A DNA stretch of 6,110 bases from Thermoleophilia bacterium (GTDB taxonomy: Bacteria; Actinomycetota; Thermoleophilia; Gaiellales; F1-60-MAGs149), in assembly GCA_016462095.1 (NCBI GenBank), contig JAEMTW010000119.1, positions 1 through 6,110 on the forward strand. The letters are read 5' to 3'. The stretch's first letter is position 1; each line of letters begins with the position of its first letter. The translations under genes were made by a program, and so were the position numbers. Positions 1-5,472 of this stretch are shown piece after piece. The notes under the pieces were generated by a model. It did no database searches. It was not told where the DNA came from and saw nothing but the letters and a program-made list of their open reading frames with translations.

Positions 1-54
<54 letters not shown>

Positions 55-121
55 ATGTGACGGCAACCTTAGCGCTGATCACGATTTGAGGCCCCACTTC
101 ACAGGTTCTACCCCACTCGGC

Positions 122-910
122 TTAGCCGTTTCGTAGGCGCTGCAGGAGCTGCTGCGCCTCTGCTGAGGTGGCACCGTGGCGCACGCAATAGGCATAGGCA
201 CGCCGCCCGGCACCGGCATCGCTGCCGGCCGTTGGGTAGCGACGGCGCACCTGTTTTTCGAGCGCAGCGACATCGAGGGCGCCACGCGCTGCTGCTGCTT
301 TCGTCGCAGCGGGTGCGAGCTCGGCTGTCACGCGACCAATCACGTCGGGACCAAAACCACGGCGCGCAAGGAAGGCGTAGGCGCGTTGGCGCGTCTTCGT
401 CGTGCTTGGACGCGACTCGAGCAGTCGCCGCGCGACCGCCTCGGCATCGAAGTTGGCGTACGCCTCGTCGAGCGCTGCCTCGACTACCTCGGGAGCAAAA
501 CCTTGTTTGCGTAGGCGTTGGCGGGCCGAGTAGGGCGCCTGTCCCTCCTCCATCAACCGTCGTGCGCGCCCACGCGCCAGGGCATCGTCGTTGAGGATCC
601 CGAGGGCATCGCAGCGCTCCAGCGTCTGCGTGATCACCGACGGCGCGTAGCCCTTGCGGGTCAGACGCTCGCCCATTTTGGCCCGCGAGGCCATCCGAAA
701 GTCGAGCGAGCGTACGGCGTAGGCAAAAGCCAGTTCGGTCTGAGTCCGGTCTTCGAGTGAGGCGCGCCGCGCGTCCGTGAGGTCTTCTCCGACCCGCAGG
801 TGCTCGTCCGCGACGAGTCCGACGGGCAGCGTCGCCCAGAAACTGCCAGCGAGATGCACGCGGACGACTGGCTTGGTGGCCGATGGTGTCAGTCGCGTGA
901 TCTCTGCCAT
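122..910 (-). CDS. recX: RecX family regulatory protein
   Basis: The 262-aa product is a RecX-type modulator, a cytoplasmic protein that binds RecA filaments and restrains or tunes RecA in recombination and SOS induction. Residues 1-60 form an N-terminal extension (VRVHLAGSFWATLPVGL..., then LRVGEDLTDARRASLEDR) of the kind common in actinobacterial RecX. The core is three-helix repeats: about 57-100 (AYAVRSLDFRMASRAKMGERLTRKGY), 101-150 (LGILNDDALARGRARRL...RLRKQGF) and 155-197 (AYAFLARRGFGPDVI). A fourth repeat-like segment lies at 216-262 (RRAYAYCVRHGATSAEAQQLL). The protein is longer than the roughly 150-166 aa of minimal RecX. The ATG at 910 is chosen because the reading frame upstream, to 1156, runs through the divergent ppx gene and has no RecX-like sequence. 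No strong SD is present; a TATATT -10-like box lies 6 nt upstream. recA is not in this window. Confidence 0.93.
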   Translation of the reverse strand: MAEITRLTPSATKPVVRVHLAGSFWATLPVGLVADEHLRVGEDLTDARRASLEDRTQTELAFAYAVRSLDFRMASRAKMGERLTRKGYAPSVITQTLERCDALGILNDDALARGRARRLMEEGQAPYSARQRLRKQGFAPEVVEAALDEAYANFDAEAVARRLLESRPSTTKTRQRAYAFLARRGFGPDVIGRVTAELAPAATKAAAARGALDVAALEKQVRRRYPTAGSDAGAGRRAYAYCVRHGATSAEAQQLLQRLRNG

Positions 911-916
911 GCCTCG

Positions 917-944
917 AATATATCGCCCGCCACGCCAGTCGGAA
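917..944 (-). promoter_or_regulatory. Candidate sigma70-type promoter for recX (possibly leaderless)
   Basis: On the minus strand, TATATT (plus 917-922; 5 of 6 matches to TATAAT) stands out in a very GC-rich stretch. A weak -35, TTCCGA (plus 939-944; 3 of 6), is separated by 16 nt. The -10 box ends 6 nt before the recX ATG, so transcription would start at or next to the start codon and give a leaderless mRNA. This fits the lack of a good SD. The -10 is clear; the -35 and the start site are inferred. Confidence 0.4.
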
Positions 945-977
945 CCTCCGCCCGTCGTGCCGCGTACGCTTTCGCGC

Positions 978-1895
978 ATGCGGGCAGCGGTGATCGACAT
1001 GGGCACAAACTCGACTCGGCTGCTGATTGCAGACGTTGCGGGTGGAGAAATCGTCGAGCTCGAGCGCCTGATGACGATCACCCGCCTCGGCGCGCATGTC
1101 GATCGCGACCAGCGTCTCGCCGAGACCTCGATGGGTCGGACGCGCAAGGTAGTCACCGACTACGTCGAGCGGGCGCGTGCCATGAATGCGGATGTCATCT
1201 TCGCGAGCGCGACAAGCGCCGTGCGCGATAGCAATAACGGCGAGGCCTTCATGGCTTCTCTCGCTCGCGATCTTGGCATCGCCGCGCGCGTGCTGTCCGG
1301 CGATGAAGAGGCCCGGGCCACCTTCCGTGGAGTCACCTCAGCGCATCCAGCCAGCGAACCAACCGCGGTGATCGACGTCGGCGGTGGCTCGACCGAGATC
1401 GTGGTTGGTCAGGGCACCCAGATCCTTGGCGCTGTCTCGCTGCAGGCAGGCTGTGTGCGCGCCACAGAGCGCTGGCTGAGCGAGGACCGGGTCGGCCCCG
1501 AGCAGATGACGATCGCGCGCCAAGAGATCGACCTCCTCCTCGACCGGCACCTCCCGCCCGACCTGGCCAAGACGGTCGTCGGTGAGCCGATTGCCGTAGC
1601 GGGCACCGCCACGACGCTCGCCGCGCTCGACCTCAAGTTGCCGGGCTACGACGCCGAGCGGATCCACGGCCATCGCGTTGATCGTGACGTCGTCGCAACC
1701 TGGATCGCGAAGCTCGCACCACTGACGGCCGCCGAACGCCACTCGCTCTATCCGGCGATCGAATCGGGTCGGGCCGCACTGATCATAGGGGGCGCGATCG
1801 TGCTCTTGGCAGCTCTCGATGCGCTCTACGCCGACGGCTACGTTGCCTCTGAGCGCGACATCCTGCACGGTCTCGTGCTGGGCCTCGCCTCGTAG
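978..1895 (+). CDS. ppx: Ppx/GppA-family exopolyphosphatase (or pppGpp phosphohydrolase)
   Basis: This 305-aa protein has the ASKHA (sugar kinase/Hsp70/actin) fold of the Ppx/GppA family. Members hydrolyse terminal phosphate from inorganic polyphosphate and, in some cases, convert pppGpp to ppGpp, in the cytoplasm. Visible motifs are the phosphate-1 loop AVIDMGTNSTRLLIADV (residues 4-20), SGDEEARATFRGV (107-119, which contains the family catalytic glutamate, E110 or E111), the phosphate-2 loop VIDVGGGSTEI (131-141), and AVAGTATTLAAL (206-217). The length matches the short two-domain form typical of actinobacteria and Aquifex; it lacks the C-terminal HD-like extension of E. coli Ppx (about 513 aa). 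The ATG at 978 puts the first loop right at the N terminus, as in the family. Upstream in-frame starts exist (GTG 957, ATG 909), but none has a clear SD. Ppx cannot be told from GppA by sequence alone. The gene is divergent from recX and ends at the nested palindrome. Confidence 0.92.
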   Translation: MRAAVIDMGTNSTRLLIADVAGGEIVELERLMTITRLGAHVDRDQRLAETSMGRTRKVVTDYVERARAMNADVIFASATSAVRDSNNGEAFMASLARDLGIAARVLSGDEEARATFRGVTSAHPASEPTAVIDVGGGSTEIVVGQGTQILGAVSLQAGCVRATERWLSEDRVGPEQMTIARQEIDLLLDRHLPPDLAKTVVGEPIAVAGTATTLAALDLKLPGYDAERIHGHRVDRDVVATWIAKLAPLTAAERHSLYPAIESGRAALIIGGAIVLLAALDALYADGYVASERDILHGLVLGLAS

Positions 1896-1944
1896 AGCTA
1901 GGTGTTCAGCACATGAGCCTGTGAGACGGCTTCCGCTGTCGTTC

Positions 1945-1993
1945 GGGTAGGAATGTCACAAAAGGGTCTGACCCCTTTGTGACATTCCTACCC
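1945..1993. repeat. REP-like palindrome, copy A
   Basis: A 49-nt near-perfect palindrome is centred on 1969. The 24-nt arms 1945-1968 and 1970-1993 pair with a single A-C mismatch (1963 against 1975). Its core 1953-1985 is identical to copy B. The centre reads GGGTCTGACCC, which resembles the GGGTCAGACCC-type cores that, from memory, often occur beside IS200-like REP-associated tyrosine transposases. No such gene is present here. RNA from either strand would form a strong hairpin, but there is no U-tract, so it is not a classical intrinsic terminator. Confidence 0.85.
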
Positions 1994-2019
1994 ACCTCGG
2001 CAGACCGACGACGCGCCGC

Positions 2020-2052
2020 ATGTCACAAAAGGGTCTGACCCCTTTGTGACAT
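2020..2052. repeat. REP-like palindrome, copy B
   Basis: This 33-nt palindrome is centred on 2036 (arms 2020-2035 and 2037-2052, one mismatch). It is identical over its full length to the core of copy A, with 67 bp between centres. Its flank CCCTACCCGAAC lies on the right side only, so copy B is oriented opposite to copy A (whose GTTCGGGTAGG flank is on the left). This head-to-head pairing is typical of bacterial REP doublets (BIMEs). The 26-nt spacer 1994-2019 is unrelated GC-rich sequence. Confidence 0.85.
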
Positions 2053-2118
2053 CCCTACCCGAACATCAACCCGCCGCGAGACACCGACAACCGTCTCACA
2101 GGCTCGCAGGCAGAACAG

Positions 2119-2334
2119 CTAGGCCGCTGCGTCGAGCGTGCGGCGCACCTCGAGCAGGTGCTCGTTGACGCGCATCAACTCCATTGCCTCGGCGAGCAGC
2201 GAGGGCGAGCAGAGCAACTCGGACTCCACAAACGTATGCCAATCCCGCGGCAACGACCCCGCACAATAGGCGGGCAGTTGGTCGTGGAGAAGTTCGTGCA
2301 CGGGTTGGTGGGCAAGCGTGGAGATGGGTGACAT
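2119..2334 (-). CDS. Small hypothetical protein, degenerate zf-HC2-like helical module
   Basis: This 71-aa product is not confidently recognised. The segment from about residue 13 to 53 (HELLHDQLPAYCAGSLP..., then FVESELLCSPSLLAEAMEL) has the pattern of anti-sigma-factor zinc-finger modules: a histidine, L..Y..G.L, then VE..L..C....L..E. However, the HxxxCxxC zinc ligands are not intact: the expected His is E39, C42 is out of register and a second Cys is missing. The rest is predicted helical and amphipathic (NEHLLEVRRTLDAA). No transmembrane segment or signal peptide is visible. The ATG at 2334 starts the recognisable region; an in-frame GTG at 2361 would add 9 residues and has GAGG about 12 nt upstream. 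Its stop codon lies inside the outer arm of the nested palindrome. A shared fold with anti-sigma factors is inferred; a spurious ORF is still possible. Confidence 0.5.
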   Translation of the reverse strand: MSPISTLAHQPVHELLHDQLPAYCAGSLPRDWHTFVESELLCSPSLLAEAMELMRVNEHLLEVRRTLDAAA

Positions 2335-2382
2335 ATCGCACCAACCGCCGTCGCAGCCCACCTACTGCTCTATCCTCGTGAT

Positions 2383-2465
2383 GCCCCGATGGCGGAATTG
2401 GTCAGACGCTGTCGACTTAAAATCGACTGCCGCAAGGCATGCGGGTTCGAGTCCCGCTCGGGGTA
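2383..2465 (+). tRNA. tRNA-Leu (TAA anticodon)
   Basis: This is an 83-nt class II tRNA. The acceptor arms GCCCCGA (2383-2389) and TCGGGGT (2458-2464) pair fully, with one G-U at the end, followed by discriminator A2465. The D-arm is GCGGAATTGGTCAGACGC. The anticodon stem is GTCGA/TCGAC around loop CTTAAAA, with anticodon TAA at 2418-2420. A long variable arm (TGCCGCAAGGCA) and the T-arm CGGGTTCGAGTCCCG follow. The discriminator is followed by CCT, so CCA is not fully encoded and must be completed by CCA-adding enzyme. It reads UUA (and UUG by wobble), a rare codon in GC-rich genomes; in Streptomyces the equivalent gene is bldA. A -10-like TATCCT lies at 2371-2376, but no convincing -35 was found. 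Confidence 0.96.
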
Positions 2466-2467
2466 CC

Positions 2468-4360
2468 TCAGTCGCCCTCGCGCGCGAGGAACGTGCGTAC
2501 CTCGTCAACAGAGCCAATCACGGGGACGTTCGGGAGACTGCCCCGCAGGAAACTCCCGTAGCCCTTGGTGACGAGCCGGGCGTCGAGGACGGCCACCACG
2601 CCACGATCCGACTCGGAGCGCAAGAGGCGCCCGAAGCCCTGTTTGAGTAGGAGTGCGGCGTGTGGCAATTGGACGTCGCGGAAGCCATTGCCACCGTCGC
2701 GTTCGGCGCGCTCGGACTTAGCGGCGATCAATGGGTCGTCGGGGACGGCAAAGGGCAGGCTCTCGAGGATCACCAGCTCGAGCGAGCGGCCGGGGATATC
2801 GACGCCCTGCCAAAACGTCATCGACGCGAACAGGACAGAGGTCTCGTCGTCCCGAAACCGCTCCAGCAGGACATCGCGCGAGGCCTCGCCTTGGCAGAGC
2901 ACCGGCATGGTTAGACGGTCGCGCAGCAGGTCTTGAGCCCGCTGGAGGCGATTGAGCGACGGGAACAGCACGAGCGCCCGCCCACCCGCTGCCTCGATCA
3001 GTTCGCCAATCCGATCTGCGACGACTACGGGATCCGCCTTGCCACCACCGACGATGTCGTCCGGCACGTAGAGGCGCGCGTTCGACTCGATATCGAACGG
3101 CGAATCCTCAACGTGCGTGGTCGCTGCGTCGGCGCCAAGACGGCGACAGATGCCGGTCATGCCATCGCCATCGGCCAAGGTGGCACTCACCAGTACTGCA
3201 GCGTGCAGCTTGTCCCAGAGGTGCTCGCGCAGCAGCGGCCCTACAGCCGTTGGGGCCGCGCGCAACTCCACTCCCCCACGCGTGTCCCGCTCGGACCAGA
3301 CGACCGTCTCCTCGTGGTCGGGCGACAGGATCGCCTCGAGTGCCAGCGCCTGACGTTCGGCCTGCCGTGCGAGCGCCTCGGTCTCGTCCGAGAAGTCCCG
3401 GATGCGCTCGGCAATGCGTCCCAGCGCGTCGCGCATGGCGTCGGCAGCATCGAGCGGCAAGAGGCGCAGACGTGTCTCGTCGAGGCGGACGCGACGCCCC
3501 TCGGGCAGGGCGTTGAAGAGCCGGTCGCCATGCATCTGCAGCAGCGCCAGCTCGGCGGTCGGTGGCAGCTTGATCGCCGCCGTGCAGGCCGTATCGATAT
3601 CGCGCGCAAAACGCGACAGCGCCGGCGCCGAGACGCGGGCGCCAAGCGATTCGGCCGCGATCTGCTCAAAGGTATGGGCCTCATCGATGATCAACACGTC
3701 GTGCTCGGGCAGGATCACCGGCTCGCCACCCCGGGCCGAACGCAGCGCGAGGTCGGCGAGGTAGAGCGAGTGGTTGACGAGCACGATCTCGCACCCCGTC
3801 GCACGCTCGCGGGCGAGCTCGGCGTAGCAGCCATCGCGCTCGGCACAGCGCGCGCCACGGCAGCGATCGGGACCAACGGAGAGCTCGCGCCAGACAACCT
3901 CGCTCGGCACAAACGGCAGCTCGTCACGGTCGCCTTCGCGCGTCCGCACGAGCCAATCTTCAAGCCGACCCAGCTGGCCGCTGTACTCCTCGGGCACCCG
4001 CTGGTGCGCAAAGGCGCGCTGGACCCGGCAGACGTAATTGCTACGGCCCTTGACGACCGCTGCCGTAATCGGCAGCCCCGTCGCGGTGCGCGCCAGCGGC
4101 AGGTCCTCGGTCAGCAACTGGCCCTGCAGAGCCTTGGTCGCCGTCGAGATGACGACGCGCTGACCACTCATGGCAGCCGGTACGAGGTAGGCAAGGCTTT
4201 TGCCAATGCCCGTTGCGGCTTCGGCGACCAAGACGCCACCACGCTCGATCGTGGTGCCGACCTCTTCCGCCAACCGCAACTGCCCATCGCGCGAGCGAAA
4301 CCCGGGGAGCACGGCCTTGAGCGGCGAGGACCGTCCGAGTTCTTTCTGATAACGAGGCAT
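2468..4360 (-). CDS. dinG: DinG/YoaA-type Fe-S ATP-dependent DNA helicase
   Basis: This 630-aa superfamily 2 helicase of the XPD/DinG/Rad3 group is a cytoplasmic 5'-3' DNA motor used in repair and in removing R-loops or replication obstacles. Motifs from the ATG at 4360 are Walker A AATGIGKS (residues 48-55, K54), Ia (STATKALQGQL, from about 72), four candidate Fe-S cysteines C111, C167, C172 and C178 between Walker A and the DEAH box, LVNHSLYLADL (from about 194), DEAH at 226-229, a VLVSATL motif III, WQGVDIPG motif V (517-524) and motif VI QGFGRLLR (574-581). The length matches YoaA (about 636 aa), and there is no N-terminal exonuclease domain of the Firmicutes DinG type. An in-frame TTG at 4369 with TAGG about 6 nt upstream could add 3 residues; ATG was preferred as the stronger start codon. 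The stop codon lies 2 nt from tRNA-Leu, which runs in the opposite direction. Confidence 0.95.
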   Translation of the reverse strand: MPRYQKELGRSSPLKAVLPGFRSRDGQLRLAEEVGTTIERGGVLVAEAATGIGKSLAYLVPAAMSGQRVVISTATKALQGQLLTEDLPLARTATGLPITAAVVKGRSNYVCRVQRAFAHQRVPEEYSGQLGRLEDWLVRTREGDRDELPFVPSEVVWRELSVGPDRCRGARCAERDGCYAELARERATGCEIVLVNHSLYLADLALRSARGGEPVILPEHDVLIIDEAHTFEQIAAESLGARVSAPALSRFARDIDTACTAAIKLPPTAELALLQMHGDRLFNALPEGRRVRLDETRLRLLPLDAADAMRDALGRIAERIRDFSDETEALARQAERQALALEAILSPDHEETVVWSERDTRGGVELRAAPTAVGPLLREHLWDKLHAAVLVSATLADGDGMTGICRRLGADAATTHVEDSPFDIESNARLYVPDDIVGGGKADPVVVADRIGELIEAAGGRALVLFPSLNRLQRAQDLLRDRLTMPVLCQGEASRDVLLERFRDDETSVLFASMTFWQGVDIPGRSLELVILESLPFAVPDDPLIAAKSERAERDGGNGFRDVQLPHAALLLKQGFGRLLRSESDRGVVAVLDARLVTKGYGSFLRGSLPNVPVIGSVDEVRTFLAREGD

Positions 4361-4361
4361 G

Positions 4362-4425
4362 CCGGACAACTCAACCTACCAGCGCAGTCGGCGACCCGAG
4401 GGGACGCCTCCAGTTGAGTGGCCGG
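4362..4425. promoter_or_regulatory. Inverted repeat in the divergent helicase/Nudix promoter region
   Basis: Left arm CCGGACAACTCAAC (4362-4375) and right arm GTTGAGTGGCCGG (4413-4425) are inverted copies with a perfect 7-bp core, ACTCAAC/GTTGAGT, and CCGG/CCGG ends. The cores are centred about 44 bp apart, close to four helical turns. The left arm sits right at the helicase start and the right arm covers the proposed Nudix -35 box. This would suit a regulator looping or bridging two sites. Chance is also possible for a 7-bp core. The repeat is seen; the operator role is inferred. Confidence 0.3.
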
Positions 4426-4443
4426 CCACCCAGCCGCTACCGT
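4414..4443 (+). promoter_or_regulatory. Candidate promoter for the Nudix gene
   Basis: TTGAGT (4414-4419; 4 of 6 matches to TTGACA) and TACCGT (4438-4443; fits the GC-rich-genome pattern TAnnnT) are 18 nt apart. The -10 box ends 7 nt before the ATG at 4451, so the transcript would be leaderless or nearly so. This agrees with the lack of an SD before that ATG. The match is weak and in GC-rich sequence, so confidence is low. Confidence 0.3.
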
Positions 4444-4450
4444 CCCTGCC

Positions 4451-4933
4451 ATGCCACCGTTAGAGATCGCCCTCGCCGTGATTCGTGGCACAGGTAGCGT
4501 CGTCTGGATCGAGCGCGGGACGCAGCCATCACTCGGCTTCTGGGCGCTCCCGGGCGGACGGATCGAGCCGGGCGAAGCTCCCCTTGAGGCAGCGCGACGC
4601 GAGGTGCATGAGGAGACAGAGCTGGTGGTGACGGGTGGTGCGCCACTGGCTGTCCTGACCGAGCGTTTCGAATCGGCCGACGGTACCCACCTGTACGACG
4701 TGATCGTCCACGTCGCACTCTTTGACGACCCAGGGGGCGAGCCCGTTGCCGCTGATGGGGTCACGGCAACGCGACGCAGCCTCGAGCCGCCCGCTCCCGC
4801 GCTGGCACCGGATCAGCGCCTGGCGACGCTCACCCCTGGCGACGTACCCTACTTGCTGATCGCTCGCATCCGGGTCGTCGGCGAGGACCTCGAAATCCTC
4901 AGCTGGAACGAGCAGCCCGCAGCGATCGGGTAA
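4451..4933 (+). CDS. Nudix hydrolase
   Basis: This 160-aa protein hydrolyses a nucleoside diphosphate linked to another moiety; the family includes ADP-ribose pyrophosphatases and 8-oxo-dGTP cleaners, and the substrate here cannot be told. The Nudix box spans residues 36-58: GRIEPGE, then seven residues, then REVHEETEL. It fits Gx5Ex7REUxEExGU except that the last Gly is E57. The metal-binding glutamates of REVHEE (E51, E54, E55) are present. The WALPGG lead-in (31-36) and a preceding strand (LEIALAVIRGTGSVVWIERG) are typical. There is no signal peptide or membrane segment. The ATG at 4451 is chosen because the Nudix fold begins right after it; an in-frame GTG at 4418 would add 11 residues but has GAGGGG too far upstream. 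Codon 4 is TTA (4460-4462), the only TTA leucine codon I found in the annotated genes. The cupin gene follows 32 nt later on the same strand. Confidence 0.93.
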   Translation: MPPLEIALAVIRGTGSVVWIERGTQPSLGFWALPGGRIEPGEAPLEAARREVHEETELVVTGGAPLAVLTERFESADGTHLYDVIVHVALFDDPGGEPVAADGVTATRRSLEPPAPALAPDQRLATLTPGDVPYLLIARIRVVGEDLEILSWNEQPAAIG

Positions 4934-4954
4934 CCTATCGCCGCACTCGTCACC

Positions 4955-4961
4955 GAAGAGG
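4955..4961 (+). promoter_or_regulatory. Ribosome binding site of the cupin gene
   Basis: GAAGAGG ends 4 nt before the ATG at 4966. It is the best SD-like match to a start in this window and fixes the cupin start. The 32-nt gap from the Nudix stop contains no terminator, so the two genes may share a transcript. Confidence 0.6.
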
Positions 4962-4965
4962 CCCA

Positions 4966-5472
4966 ATGCATCACCTTCACACCCGCCGCACGCTTGCCCT
5001 GCTCGTCGTCCTGATTGTGGGTGTCGTCGGCGGTGCGAGTGCGACCGCAGCGATCATGCGCGCCGCCGCGCCCGTCCGCGAGGTGCTCGTCCAATCGACC
5101 AACCCTCAGGGTGGCGACGGTCGCACGCTCTACCTCCAGCGCGTCTCGATCCCAGGCAATACCCCGCTCGCCGCCCACACCCACGCGGGCACACAGATCG
5201 CCGCGATCACCACAGGCACGCTCCGCTACACGGTCATCAAGGGCAAGCCCGTCAAGGTCCTCAAGCCCAATGCACTCGGCACGAAGCCCGAGTTTGTCCG
5301 CACGATCCAGCCGGGCCAGACCTACGACGTCGAGGCCGGCTACTCGGTGATCGAGCCTGCCGGTACCGCACACAAGGTGCAGGTGATTGGCTCGAGCGAA
5401 GTCGTGGTCTACGTCGCCTCGCTCTTTACGAACGGCGAACCCGTCTCGATCCCCTACGTCACCGCGTCGTGA
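4966..5472 (+). CDS. Exported or membrane-anchored single-domain cupin protein
   Basis: This 168-aa protein has an N-terminal positive patch (HHLHTRR) followed by a hydrophobic segment at about 10-31 (LALLVVLIVGVVGGASATAAIM). It therefore acts outside the cytoplasmic membrane, either anchored or cleaved near residues 26-36. A cupin beta-barrel follows. Motif 1 is IPGNTPLAAHTHAGTQIAAITTG (62-84): H71 and H73 give the HxH metal pair, and the usual Glu is Q77. Motif 2 is GYSVIEPAGTAH (125-136), with P131, G133 and the third His H136. The 3-His set is therefore intact, consistent with a bound divalent metal, but the typical Glu is replaced. The substrate is unknown; cupins range from dioxygenases and isomerases to binding proteins. 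Its stop codon overlaps the start of the next small ORF, suggesting one transcript. Confidence 0.85.
   Translation: MHHLHTRRTLALLVVLIVGVVGGASATAAIMRAAAPVREVLVQSTNPQGGDGRTLYLQRVSIPGNTPLAAHTHAGTQIAAITTGTLRYTVIKGKPVKVLKPNALGTKPEFVRTIQPGQTYDVEAGYSVIEPAGTAHKVQVIGSSEVVVYVASLFTNGEPVSIPYVTAS

Larger units (their letters stand above)
1898..2122. repeat. Nested long inverted-repeat element filling a convergent intergenic gap
   Basis: This roughly 225-bp palindromic structure lies between the converging stop codons of ppx (1893-1895) and the small minus-strand ORF (2119-2121). It has three layers. First, an outermost arm 1898-1910 pairs with 2110-2122 at 11 of 13 positions (CTAGgTGTTCaGC against CTAGcTGTTCtGC). 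Second, after a 4 x 4 nt mismatch there is a perfect 15-bp arm, GAGCCTGTGAGACGG at 1915-1929 with its complement at 2091-2105. Third, an 11-bp arm, GTTCGGGTAGG at 1941-1951, pairs with 2054-2064. Inside are two palindromes listed separately. Positions 1941-1985 and the complement of 2064-2020 are inverted copies of one 45-nt unit, matching at 41 of 45. It may act as a bidirectional terminator, a REP/BIME-type element or a MITE-like insertion. No transposase and no clear target duplication is visible. The structure is directly seen; the role is inferred. Confidence 0.85.

Noticed and set aside
92..117. CCCCACT direct repeat 19 bp apart between recX and the initiator tRNA
   Set aside because: Seven bases in a GC-rich gap is within chance and no regulatory context supports it.
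777..977. Upstream starts of ppx
   Set aside because: The extra residues overlap recX and precede the first ASKHA loop, which normally begins at the N terminus.
911..1156. N-terminal extension of recX through the divergent gene
   Set aside because: The added 82 residues overlap the ppx phosphate-binding loop on the other strand and have no RecX-like sequence.
1338..1868. A 176-aa minus-strand open frame inside ppx
   Set aside because: It is the opposite strand of a well-supported gene and has no recognisable domain.
1945..1993. Classical rho-independent terminator
   Set aside because: The hairpin is strong but no T-run follows on either strand. It may still stop transcription by other means, so it was annotated as a repeat.
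1941..2064. CRISPR array
   Set aside because: There are only two repeat copies, they are inverted relative to each other by their flanks, and there is no regular spacer series or cas gene.
2383..2467. tRNA-Leu as a prophage or island attachment site
   Set aside because: There is no integrase and no duplicated tRNA 3' end in the window, and a housekeeping helicase gene abuts it directly.
2933..4417. A 494-aa open frame on the plus strand across the helicase gene
   Set aside because: It is the antisense of a helicase with all its motifs. The translation is Arg/Gly/Gln-rich with no recognisable domain. Long antisense frames are common in GC-rich coding DNA.
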